From: CAZYWA01 sp964650975 [NCBI: uncultured bacterium]
GTDB taxonomy: Bacteria; JADJOY01
Reading direction: 5' to 3'
Assembly: GCA_964650975.1 (NCBI GenBank)
Contig: CAZYWA010000005.1
Span: 1 to 44,425 of the forward strand
Length of the DNA: 44,425 nucleotides
A model generated the notes under the pieces. It had not been told where the DNA came from and did not search any database. It saw only the letters and a list, made by a program, of their open reading frames with translations. The translations under genes were made by a program, and so were the position numbers. Positions 25,381 through 32,224 of this stretch are shown piece by piece (position 1 is the stretch's first letter; every line of letters starts with the position of its first letter).

Positions 25381-26153
25381 GGTGAACGGGAGTTTAGTGT
25401 ACGACCGTTCACTATGTCAAGCCTCATCGATCCGGGCCGGTTGGTGATGATCCCGTCCACGCCCTCCGCGATGAGCGCTCGCGCCACCTGCGGATCGTCG
25501 ACCGTCCACACGATCGTGCGCAGCCCGAGCGCGCGCGCCGCGCCGATCAGCTCGGGCCGCACCAGACCCGCCGCCGGATGGAGGAAGCTCGCCGCGACGC
25601 GCCGCGCGTCGCCGGCGAGATCCGCGGGCGGCTCTTCGTAAAGGAGACCGATGGGAATCTCGTCGTCGAGCGCGCGCGCTTCCACCAGGTGCTCGAAGCG
25701 GAATGCCGAGAGCACGACGCGCTTCGAGGCATCGAGCTCGTGCGCCAGCTCGACCACGCGCTTCGCGAGCCCGAGCCCGGCCTTGCCCTTGATCTCGATG
25801 TTGAGCGGCACACTCGGGGCCACCCGCCCAAGCACGTCGCGAAGCCGTGGGATGCGCTCGCCGCGGCTCCGCTCGTCGAACCAGCCGCCGGCGTCGAGCG
25901 CCTCGAGCTCGGCGGCGCTCAGGTCCCACACGTGCCCGGTGCCGTTGGTGGTGCGCTCGAGCGTGGCGTCGTGCAGCACCATCACCTCGCCGTCGCGCGA
26001 CGAGCGGACGTCGAGCTCGATCAGGTCGGCGCCCTGGCGCACCGCCTCCTGGAACGCGCCGTGGGTGTTCTCCGGCCGGTCGAACGAAGCCCCGCGGTGC
26101 GCGGCCCACACGAAGGGGATGTCGGCGAGGAACGGATGCATCGCGTCACGCAC
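25377..26153 (-). CDS. Glycerophosphodiester phosphodiesterase
   Basis: The 258-residue enzyme hydrolyses glycerophosphodiesters to glycerol-3-phosphate and an alcohol. It has the H19-R20-G21 motif with E28-N29-T, the metal ligands E46 and D48 in IELDV, H61-D62 in VLHDATL, and late barrel strands IEIKGKAG, VVLSAF and IVWTVDD, then VDGIITNRPG. There is no signal peptide, so it is probably cytosolic (UgpQ-like). Its last ~15 residues extend past the usual family end, and this DNA also holds the lexA transcript promoter. It is divergent from the FmdB gene. Confidence 0.92.
   Translation of the reverse strand: MRDAMHPFLADIPFVWAAHRGASFDRPENTHGAFQEAVRQGADLIELDVRSSRDGEVMVLHDATLERTTNGTGHVWDLSAAELEALDAGGWFDERSRGERIPRLRDVLGRVAPSVPLNIEIKGKAGLGLAKRVVELAHELDASKRVVLSAFRFEHLVEARALDDEIPIGLLYEEPPADLAGDARRVAASFLHPAAGLVRPELIGAARALGLRTIVWTVDDPQVARALIAEGVDGIITNRPGSMRLDIVNGRTLNSRSP
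25391..25420 (-). promoter_or_regulatory. Promoter of the zinc-ribbon/lexA genes
   Basis: On the minus strand a perfect -35 TTGACA (25420-25415) and a -10 TAAACT (25396-25391) are separated by 18 bp. The operator occupies the spacer. The predicted transcription start is near 25384, four bases from the ATG. The whole promoter lies inside the last codons of the upstream glycerophosphodiesterase gene. Confidence 0.65.
25395..25414. promoter_or_regulatory. Probable LexA operator (SOS box)
   Basis: A 20-bp imperfect palindrome with pattern TAGTG-NACG-NN-CGTN-CACTA (16 of 20 positions symmetric). Its core GTAC-GACC-GTTC differs by one base from GAAC-N4-GTTC, the Gram-positive type SOS box. It sits between the -35 and -10 elements of the lexA transcript promoter, a position that would block RNA polymerase. 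Confidence 0.6.
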
Positions 26154-26160
26154 CGCGTGA

Positions 26161-26190
26161 TTGACGAGTCGGAGAGCGCTTCGCTATTTC
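26161..26190 (+). promoter_or_regulatory. Candidate promoter for the FmdB-type gene
   Basis: TTGACG (26161-26166), 18-bp spacer, TATTTC (26185-26190), upstream of the GTG start at 26238. The -35 is good and the -10 is weak, so this is a sequence-similarity call only. Confidence 0.35.
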
Positions 26191-26237
26191 GAGGAGACCG
26201 TTCGAGGAGCGAGCTGGCCGCGCGAGGAGGAACGACC

Positions 26238-26753
26238 GTGCCGATCTACGAGTTCTACTGCCCCGATTGCCACGTCATCTTCAGCTTCTTCTCGTCGAGC
26301 GTGAATACCACGAAAACGCCGCAGTGCCCGCGCTGCGAGAAGCGCCCGCTCGAGCGCCAGATGTCGCGCTTCGCCACCATCAAGACGAGCGGCGACGCCG
26401 CCGATCCGGCGAGCGGGGGCGAACCGTCGATGGACGAATCCCGCATGGAGCGCGCCATGGAGGCCTTCGCGAGCCAGGCCGACGGCCTGAGCGAGGACGA
26501 CCCGCGCCAGGCCGCGCAGATGATGCGCAAGCTCTCCGAGATGGCCGGCATGAACATCGGCCCCGGCATGGAGGAAGCGCTCAAGCGGATCGAGGCGGGC
26601 GAGGATCCGGAGGCCGTCGAGAGCGAGATGGGCGACGTGCTCGAGAAGGAGGACCCATTCGCGCCGTCGGGGGGCGAGGCCGGTGGGCCGCGCAAGACGC
26701 CGAGCGGCCGCACCCGTCCGCCGCAGCGGGACGAAAAGCTCTATACACTTTGA
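26238..26753 (+). CDS. FmdB-family zinc ribbon protein
   Basis: The 171-residue product starts with GTG behind a strong GAGGAGG (7 bp spacing). MPIYEFYCPDC opens a zinc ribbon with C8, C11, C30 and C33, the FmdB/CxxC-CxxC-SSSS regulatory family. The family is normally about 60-110 residues; here a long acidic Met/Glu-rich tail with MRKLSEMAG and EALKRIEAGEDPEAVESE follows, with an Arg/Pro-rich end. Its partners are unknown; FmdB was first seen as a regulator of formamidase genes. A much longer upstream frame overlaps the divergent GDPD gene and is not used. Confidence 0.85.
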   Translation: MPIYEFYCPDCHVIFSFFSSSVNTTKTPQCPRCEKRPLERQMSRFATIKTSGDAADPASGGEPSMDESRMERAMEAFASQADGLSEDDPRQAAQMMRKLSEMAGMNIGPGMEEALKRIEAGEDPEAVESEMGDVLEKEDPFAPSGGEAGGPRKTPSGRTRPPQRDEKLYTL

Positions 26754-26767
26754 AAAATCGAGGACCC

Positions 26768-27982
26768 ATGACGCGACGACCTCGGCTCTCGTCCGGACCG
26801 CTGCTGCTGCTGGTCGTCGGAGTGGCCTGCGGTGGTGGAGGTGGCGGAGGTGGCGGAGGTGGGGGCGGGGGAGGAGGCGGTGGCGGAGGTGGCTCCGAGG
26901 TGCTGGGGAAGGCCAACGCATTCACGGTCGTCCAGCTCGGCACCTTCGACTTCGACACCACCATCAGCGCGGCTGGCTTCCAGCTCGGCGCCACGCAGCC
27001 GATCTCGGCGCGCTTCGCCGACGACACCGTCTCGTTCGCGATCCTCACCGATCTCGACAGCACGGGTGCGATCGGGACCATCGCCGACGTCGTGAGCCCG
27101 TCGGGAGCGGACCTCACCCCCGGCAACTCGCAGAACGCCTTCGACGACGGCCCGCTCAAGCCGGGCTTCGACATCGACGCGAACGGAATCCAGATCCCCA
27201 AATCTCCCGATCTGCTTCCGGAAGCAGGCACCTACACCTTCCGCATCGCGCGCGACGGCGGCCCGCGCGGCTCGGCGCCGGTGGCCATCGCGGTGCGCCG
27301 CGGCAAGGTCACGGGGCACCGGATTCCCTGCAACGTGTTCGTGCACAACCTGGCCGGCATCAGCCAGGCCGAGATGGGCCCGATCCTCGACCGCGTGAAC
27401 CAGGTCTACGCGCAAGCCAACCTGGTGCTCGACCCGATCCAGTACTTCAGCGGCGGCGACGCCAGCAACGCGGTCATCCACAACCCGGACACCGCGGGCT
27501 CGAATCTGCCGTCGCTCTTCTCCATCCCGGCGCCGCAAGAAAACGCGCTCACGTTCTGGGTGCTGCAGGACGTGACGTCGAAGGACGTCTCGTCGAACCT
27601 CACGTTGCTCGGCCTTTCGATGGGGTTGCCGGGCTCCTACGGCTGGCCGCGTCCCACCGACAACGGTGTCTTGCTCTCGGTCGCGGGCCACACCGACGCG
27701 CTCGGGCACGTGGACGGAGAGCTGCTCGCGGTGACGATGGCGCACGAGGGGGGCCACTGGCTGGGCCTCAACCACACCAGCGAGAGCGACGGCAGCGGGC
27801 ACGATCCGATCGCCGACACCCCGGAGTGCCAGCCGAGCGCCGACCGGAATCACAACCACCGGCTCGACCCGAACGAATGCCCCGACGCGCCCAATCTGAT
27901 GTTCTGGACCGGCACCACCAACGACCAGCTCAGCCACGACCAGTCGCTGGTTCTGGAGCGGAACCCGATCGCGGTGCCGTGA
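26768..27982 (+). CDS. Metalloprotease lipoprotein with poly-glycine linker
   Basis: The 404-residue product has a short signal peptide ending VVGVAC; the cysteine is the predicted lipid anchor. Directly after it come 21 glycines in a row, then Ser. Beta-rich sequence follows, and a zinc-binding HEGGHWLGLNH at H326-H336, which fits the metzincin/pappalysin pattern HExxHxxGxxH. A later SDGSGHDPIADTPEC and LMFW (a Met-turn-like segment) fit the pappalysin group. The enzyme is predicted to be cell-surface and zinc-dependent, cleaving unknown proteins. It begins 14 bp after the FmdB stop. The glycine run uses a mixture of all four codons, which argues against simple repeat slippage. Confidence 0.85.
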   Translation: MTRRPRLSSGPLLLLVVGVACGGGGGGGGGGGGGGGGGGGGGSEVLGKANAFTVVQLGTFDFDTTISAAGFQLGATQPISARFADDTVSFAILTDLDSTGAIGTIADVVSPSGADLTPGNSQNAFDDGPLKPGFDIDANGIQIPKSPDLLPEAGTYTFRIARDGGPRGSAPVAIAVRRGKVTGHRIPCNVFVHNLAGISQAEMGPILDRVNQVYAQANLVLDPIQYFSGGDASNAVIHNPDTAGSNLPSLFSIPAPQENALTFWVLQDVTSKDVSSNLTLLGLSMGLPGSYGWPRPTDNGVLLSVAGHTDALGHVDGELLAVTMAHEGGHWLGLNHTSESDGSGHDPIADTPECQPSADRNHNHRLDPNECPDAPNLMFWTGTTNDQLSHDQSLVLERNPIAVP

Positions 27983-28027
27983 AATCGTGAGCGGGCGATC
28001 TCGACCGGAGACGAGAGGACGGGAATC

Positions 28028-28651
28028 ATGATGCGTGTCGATCGGAGGCGAACGATGTCTTGGGCAGGGTCTCGTGCCGCGTCGTTGACGAGGTCTTTCG
28101 GTGCGGTGCTGGCCGGCTCGCTGTTGCTCGCCGCGGCCACGAGCGTGGCGCGGGCCGGCGACGACTCCACCGCACGGCTCCGTTCGATGCTTGCTCAGGG
28201 CTACGAGCAAGCGCCGAGCGCCGCCGACGTCGCCACCTTCGGCCCAGGCGTCGACCGCGCGCTGATGGAGATCTACCGCGATCCGTCGAGCCCGCTCCTG
28301 CACCGCATGCGCGCGATGGACCTGCTGGCCGGGTTTCCGTCCGAGGAGCTGAAGACGCTGCTCGACACCGAGTCGGCGCGCACCGATCTGCCGCCCGCGC
28401 TCGCGCGCCGCGTCCTCGCCACCGCCGTGCAGGCCTTCGGCGAGCCCGAGCCCGCCGTCGCCGAGCGCGTCTGGCAAGCCAACTCGGCGAGCGCCGATTC
28501 CACCGTGCGCTACGACGCCGCGCAGATGCTCGGCAAGCTCCACCCGAGCGCGGCACTGCTCACCGTCGCGCGCCAGCGCGCGACCACGGAGACCGACGCG
28601 TCGGTCAAGGCCGAGCTGGACCGCCGCATCGAAGCCGCCGCGCCCCGCTGA
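28028..28651 (+). CDS. Exported HEAT-like repeat protein, unknown
   Basis: The 207-residue product has a signal peptide (about 22-43, ending VARAG) and an all-alpha mature part with repeated helix pairs such as LLHRMRAMDLLAG, RRVLATAVQAFG and VRYDAAQMLGKL, in the style of HEAT repeats. It likely binds a partner protein in the periplasm. A ribosome binding site GAGAGGACGGGA precedes the double ATG at 28028/28031. It lies 45 bp after the metalloprotease gene and may be co-expressed with it. Confidence 0.75.
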   Translation: MMRVDRRRTMSWAGSRAASLTRSFGAVLAGSLLLAAATSVARAGDDSTARLRSMLAQGYEQAPSAADVATFGPGVDRALMEIYRDPSSPLLHRMRAMDLLAGFPSEELKTLLDTESARTDLPPALARRVLATAVQAFGEPEPAVAERVWQANSASADSTVRYDAAQMLGKLHPSAALLTVARQRATTETDASVKAELDRRIEAAAPR

Positions 28652-28698
28652 CCGGACCGATCGATCGCGATCTCAGGTGGTGAAGCCGCTTGCGGCCT

Positions 28699-28790
28699 GG
28701 CCACCGAGGGACCGGTGGCCCTCCAACCGGGGATTTCCTTCTGGAATCGCGGCGCCGCCGTTTGGAGCGCGCGCGGCCCCTCGCGCGCGA
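28699..28790. repeat. Dispersed palindrome, type B, paired hairpins
   Basis: First hairpin: arms GGCCACC/GGTGGCC around GAGGGACC (28699-28720). Second hairpin: alternating GC arms around GGCCCCTC (28767-28790). The linker has CTCCAACCGGGG and TTTGGAG, as in the 22441 copy. Located between convergent genes. Confidence 0.8.
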
Positions 28791-28851
28791 GCGCACCCCG
28801 AGGAAACAGTACGCGCGCTCGGGCCACCCCTGCGCAAGAACCACCCAGAAA

Positions 28852-29271
28852 TCACGGTGAATACGTCGCCCAGCAGCCGTCCATTTCTTGCACCTTCACG
28901 AGCACGATCCGCACCGGATACTTCGCGAGCACGCCGCTCGCGACGCGATGCAGCTCGAGGGCGATGTTCTCCGCGGTCGGATTCGCGTCCATCAGGTAGG
29001 GCGAGCCGCCCTTGCAGTAGGGCCCGATCGCGCGGATCACCTCGTGGTCGTTGCGGTTGAGCAGGAAACCGTGATCCCAGTGATCGAGGATCCAGCCGTA
29101 GATGAGCTCGCGGATCACGTCGAAATCGATCACCCGGCCCACCGCGTCGAGCTGGTCGCCCGCGACGGTGATCTCCACTGCGTAGTTGTGCCCGTGCAGA
29201 TCCTTGCACCCGCCCTCGTGATCCATGAGGCGGTGCCCGGCCGGAAATTCGAGCTTGCGGGTGACTTGCAT
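28852..29271 (-). CDS. queD: 6-carboxy-5,6,7,8-tetrahydropterin synthase (QueD)
   Basis: The 139-residue product is full length for the 6-pyruvoyltetrahydropterin synthase fold. H13, H26 and H28 are the zinc ligands and C22 in GGCKDLHGHNY is the catalytic cysteine typical of QueD. Later GRVIDFDVIRE and the PTAENIALEL signature are intact. It makes the precursor of the tRNA base queuosine from dihydroneopterin triphosphate. No QueC, QueE or QueF gene is in the window, so it is a stand-alone locus here. Upstream is a type A palindrome and a divergent lyase gene. Confidence 0.93.
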   Translation of the reverse strand: MQVTRKLEFPAGHRLMDHEGGCKDLHGHNYAVEITVAGDQLDAVGRVIDFDVIRELIYGWILDHWDHGFLLNRNDHEVIRAIGPYCKGGSPYLMDANPTAENIALELHRVASGVLAKYPVRIVLVKVQEMDGCWATYSP

Positions 29272-29324
29272 GATGCTCCGGAGGCTGGCCGCCGCGCGCG
29301 CAGCACGTCAAGCTCGCGAGGGCG

Positions 29325-29393
29325 GGACGCGCTCTGTCGCGTCCGCAGCGCTGGATCGTGATGTGACGCCTGCGGCTGCGAGGGACCGCAGCC
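29325..29393. repeat. Dispersed palindrome, type A, paired hairpins
   Basis: First hairpin 29325-29344: arms GGACGC/GCGTCC around GCTCTGTC. Second hairpin 29374-29393: arms GGCTGC/GCAGCC around GAGGGACC. It lies between divergent genes (queD and the lyase), so it cannot serve as a terminator for either. Confidence 0.85.
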
Positions 29394-29428
29394 CTCCGAG
29401 ACCGCCACTCGACGAAGGGAGAATCGAC

Positions 29429-30301
29429 ATGACCAAAGCGCAGCGAATTCGCGACGCGGTGGCGCGCCACGGGACGCTCTTGATGCCCGGTGTCTACGAC
29501 GCGCTGTCGGCGCGGATCGCGGTGGGCGCCGGCTTCGAGGTGATCTTCATCTCGGGGTACAGCGTCGCCGCGTCGCGCCTCGGGCTTCCCGATTTCGGCT
29601 TTCTCACCGCCACGGAGGTGGTCGAGGCGGCGCGTGGCGTGTGCGAGAACGCCGGCCAAGTTCCGGTGATCGTCGACGCCGACACCGGCTACGGCAACGC
29701 GCTCAACGTGCAGCGCACGGTGCGCGACCTGATCGGCGCCGGCGCGGCCGGCGTCTTCCTCGAGGATCAGGTGTGGCCGAAGCGCTGCGGCCACATGCGC
29801 GGCAAGCAAGTGATCCCGCTCGCCGAGCAAGTCCTCAAGCTGCGCGCCGCGCGCGACGCCGCGGGTGCCGACGATCTCTTCATCGTGGCGCGCACCGACG
29901 CTCGTGCACCGCTCGGCCTCGACGCCGCGATCGAGCGCGCGCAGGCCTATCGCGAGGCGGGTGCCGACGCGACCTTCGTCGAAGCGCCGCAGTCGAGCGC
30001 TGAGCTCGAAGAGATCGGCCGCCGCACTCCCGGCCCGCGCCTCGCGAACATGCTCGAAAAGGGACTGACGCCGCTCATGACACCCACCGAGCTGGGCGCG
30101 ATCGGCTTCCAGCTCGTGGTGCACCCGCTCACCGCCCTCTACGGCGCCGCGCGCGCCATGGCCGACCTCTACCGCGTGCTCAAGGACAAAGGCACCACTC
30201 GCGACGACCTCGCGCGTCTGCTCCCGTGGGAGGAGTTCCACGAGGTGATCGACCTCGACCGCTTCTACGCCCTCGACGCGAAGTACACGCCGAAATCGTG
30301 A
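29429..30301 (+). CDS. Isocitrate lyase/PEP mutase family protein
   Basis: The 290-residue TIM-barrel enzyme has MPGVYDALSARI near the N-terminus, the metal-binding DADTGYGN at 83-90, and EDQVWPKRCGH with the catalytic C120 in the KRCGH motif, as in isocitrate and methylisocitrate lyases (PEP mutases have a different residue set). Later VARTDAR and TFVEAP strands are intact. It probably cleaves or decarboxylates a C4-C7 acid such as methylisocitrate, dimethylmalate or oxaloacetate. The start at 29429 has GGGAGA upstream. Downstream is a palindrome (30344-30365). No propionate-cycle genes are seen nearby. Confidence 0.88.
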   Translation: MTKAQRIRDAVARHGTLLMPGVYDALSARIAVGAGFEVIFISGYSVAASRLGLPDFGFLTATEVVEAARGVCENAGQVPVIVDADTGYGNALNVQRTVRDLIGAGAAGVFLEDQVWPKRCGHMRGKQVIPLAEQVLKLRAARDAAGADDLFIVARTDARAPLGLDAAIERAQAYREAGADATFVEAPQSSAELEEIGRRTPGPRLANMLEKGLTPLMTPTELGAIGFQLVVHPLTALYGAARAMADLYRVLKDKGTTRDDLARLLPWEEFHEVIDLDRFYALDAKYTPKS

Positions 30302-30343
30302 CGCCGGCTGCGCATCCCCCGCGGAGCCAGATCGCCGTTGGGA

Positions 30344-30365
30344 GGGCCGCGCTCCCGCGCGGCCC
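30344..30365. repeat. Dispersed palindrome, type B, single hairpin
   Basis: GGGCCGCGC, loop TCCC, GCGCGGCCC is a perfect 9-bp stem. The flanking CCAGATCGCCGTTGGGA aligns with CCGCATCGCCATTCGGG at 33960-33976, which identifies it as the same element with changed arms. Confidence 0.65.
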
Positions 30366-30413
30366 GGCGTCGGCTACCCAACAGCGCCCGTTTTCGCCAG
30401 GTAGCCTCACGAC

Positions 30414-30702
30414 ATGATCCGCCCGAGGGACATCGCTCCCGATCACGTCCGGCCGCTCACGCGGCGGGAGTACGACCGGATGATCGAGCTCGGCCTCATC
30501 GACGAGGACGAGAGGCGTCGCTCTACGCCGAGTGCGTATCCCCGAGTACTGGATCGTCGACGTGGCGCGCGGCTGGGTCGAGGTGCGCAGTGATCCGGTC
30601 GCCGGGCGCTACCAGCGCGTCGAGCGGCACGGACGGAAGCGCACGCTCACGCTCGAAGCGTTCCCCGACGTCGAGATTCCGGTGCGCTCGCTCGTGGGAT
30701 GA
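30414..30702 (+). pseudogene. Uma2-family nuclease-like gene with internal deletion and frameshift
   Basis: The first 34 codons read MIRPRDIAPDHVRPLTRREYDRM with LIDEDER, the normal start of Uma2 (DUF820) proteins. After about 30511 the reading jumps: a short SLYAE segment is in another frame, and from about 30536 a third frame gives RIPEYWIVDVARGWVEV, then RYQRVERHGRKRTL and AFPDVEIPVRSL, the normal Uma2 C-terminus. About 90-100 central residues, including most catalytic acids, are missing. It is a decayed gene, not a functional nuclease. Confidence 0.8.
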
Positions 30703-30732
30703 CGGCTGCTCGCGCGTAGCGAGCGGTCGGAG

Positions 30733-30801
30733 GGACGCGGTCTCTCGCGTCCGCGGCGATCGATTCGAGCTGTGACGCTGCGGCGGCGAGGGACCGCCGC
30801 C
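30733..30801. repeat. Dispersed palindrome, type A, paired hairpins
   Basis: First hairpin 30733-30752: arms GGACGC/GCGTCC around GGTCTCTC. Second hairpin 30782-30801: arms GGCGGC/GCCGCC around GAGGGACC. Compared with the 29325 copy, both arms of the second stem changed from GGCTGC/GCAGCC while the core did not. Confidence 0.85.
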
Positions 30802-30826
30802 CTGCGAGCCGGGCGGTCCGCCGAGA

Positions 30827-31945
30827 TCAGCGCCGGCGCCCGTAGAGGTCGCGTTCGAAGCGGCGGTGGCCCCAGGTCCACTGGGCGGGGTATTGCTTGA
30901 TGCGCTCGGAGAGCCAGTCGTTGATGAGCTGGACGTAGTGGGCGGTGGTGGCTTCGTCGCCGCCTTTGTCCTCGATCTCGGTGGGGCCTTCGATGGTCCA
31001 CACGAGCTTCTGCCCGTCCGGCTCGTACACGCAGTGGTGGAAGGTGAGCGGCACGCGGTTCGCCACGGCGTAGCGCACCAGCCCGCCAGCGGTCGCGGTG
31101 TTCTCGACGCCCAGGAACCGCGCGCGCATCACGCGTTTCCGCGGGCGCTGGTCGCAGAGATACGCAACGGCTCGGCCCGAGCGCCAGATGGCTTCGATCT
31201 CGTCGCGCAGGCTGCGCTTGGTCACCGTCGATCGCACGCCGTCCACGGTGCTGTTCGCGACCTCCGGCGTCTCCACCAGACTCATGCCGTAACGCAGCCG
31301 CTTGCGGCCGATGAAGCGGTTCGCCACGGCGCCGCTCGGCGGCTTGAACACACCGACGAAATCGTAGCCGTGTGCCGCCGCGCTGGCGCACATGATCTCC
31401 CAGTTGCCCAGGTGACCCGAGACGCAGAGCAGCCCGCGGCCCATCGCGAGCGCCTGCGGCAGCTTTTCGATTCCGACCACCCGCACTCGCTCGGCCAGGC
31501 GCTCCGGTGGCCAGTAGACCGTGTCGAAGATGAAGTCGAGCCCGAGCCGCACGAAATGCACGAACATGCCGCGGATGACCGAGTCCTTCTCCGCTTCGCC
31601 GAGGGTGTCGCCGTAGACCAGGTCGAGGTTGACGTGCGCGATCTTCTTCTTGTCGCGGAAGGTCGTGTAGCCGATCCAGCCGAGCAGCGCGCAGAGCGCG
31701 CGCCGGAGCGGCCAGCCGCCCAGGCGCAGCACCCAGCCGATCGTGCCGAACGCGACATCGGCCGCGACGAGAGCGAGCCGCTCACTCATCGAGTAGGGCT
31801 TGGTCTGGAACGCGGCGTTGGTCCGGGCGCAGGGCGGGGCGCCGGTCTGCGCGTTGGTCTGAAGGTCGGTCTGGGACGCGCCGGTGCCGTCGGCGGGAAA
31901 ATCGCCAGCGTGCGCCGGGTTGGTGAACATCGGGAAATTCCCCAT
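30827..31945 (-). CDS. Lipid A biosynthesis lauroyl acyltransferase family (LpxL/HtrB)
   Basis: The product transfers an acyl chain onto lipid A or a similar lipid at the inner membrane. The acyltransferase motif H178-x4-E183 lies in SGHLGNWE, with KPPSGAVANRFI, the downstream DQRPRKRVMRARFLG pattern and QWTWGHRRF near the end, all normal for LpxL/HtrB. A membrane-associated N-terminus (AADVAFGTIGWVLRLGGW) follows. The first 52 residues from ATG 31945 are low-complexity and not family-like; an internal ATG at 31789 (MSERLAL) gives the usual start and I think it is more likely. The 31945 ATG lies in an inverted repeat (ATTCCCC/GGGGAAT). Confidence 0.85.
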   Translation of the reverse strand: MGNFPMFTNPAHAGDFPADGTGASQTDLQTNAQTGAPPCARTNAAFQTKPYSMSERLALVAADVAFGTIGWVLRLGGWPLRRALCALLGWIGYTTFRDKKKIAHVNLDLVYGDTLGEAEKDSVIRGMFVHFVRLGLDFIFDTVYWPPERLAERVRVVGIEKLPQALAMGRGLLCVSGHLGNWEIMCASAAAHGYDFVGVFKPPSGAVANRFIGRKRLRYGMSLVETPEVANSTVDGVRSTVTKRSLRDEIEAIWRSGRAVAYLCDQRPRKRVMRARFLGVENTATAGGLVRYAVANRVPLTFHHCVYEPDGQKLVWTIEGPTEIEDKGGDEATTAHYVQLINDWLSERIKQYPAQWTWGHRRFERDLYGRRR

Positions 31946-31988
31946 GAAATGGGTAGGGGAATGGCTGATACAGACGTGAGTTTATCCC

Positions 31989-32144
31989 CTAGATGCTGGT
32001 ATCTGCCAGCGCCGTGCGGTCGGCCATCGGCCAGGCCATCGCGTAGAGCATCCGCGAGTCGCAGCTGGGCGGGGTCGAGGAGCCGGCGCACGCCGCCTGC
32101 GCGAGCGTGGTGACCTCGAACGCGGTCAGGCGGCGCTGACTCGC
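31989..32144 (-). pseudogene. Coding remnant, C-terminus of an unknown protein
   Basis: The minus-strand frame ends RMLYAMAWPMADRTALADTSI and a stop at 31989. Almost every codon of the last 50 ends in G or C, as in real genes of this window, but no start is available. The protein-like sequence abuts the hairpin at 32145-32164. I do not recognise the family. It may be a gene end cut off by the palindrome insertion or by a deletion. Confidence 0.35.
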
Positions 32145-32164
32145 GGACGCGAGAGACGGCGTCC
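32145..32164. repeat. Dispersed palindrome, type A, single hairpin
   Basis: Arms GGACGC/GCGTCC around GAGAGACG, one hairpin of the type A pair; the partner is decayed (GGCTGC follows at once). It lies between divergent genes. Confidence 0.65.
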
Positions 32165-32224
32165 TCCGGCTGCGCTCGCGCGCACTTTCCGGCGTCGTGT
32201 GGCGCAAATAGCCTGGCGCGCTCC

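Noticed and set aside
26829-26893. GGT/GGC/GGA repeat as a microsatellite or assembly artefact
   Set aside because: The tract encodes 21 glycines in frame and uses all four codons irregularly. A slippage tract would be a uniform repeat.
22441-30801. CRISPR array made from the repeated palindromes
   Set aside because: The copies are kilobases apart, not in a regular array with unique spacers, and no cas genes are present.
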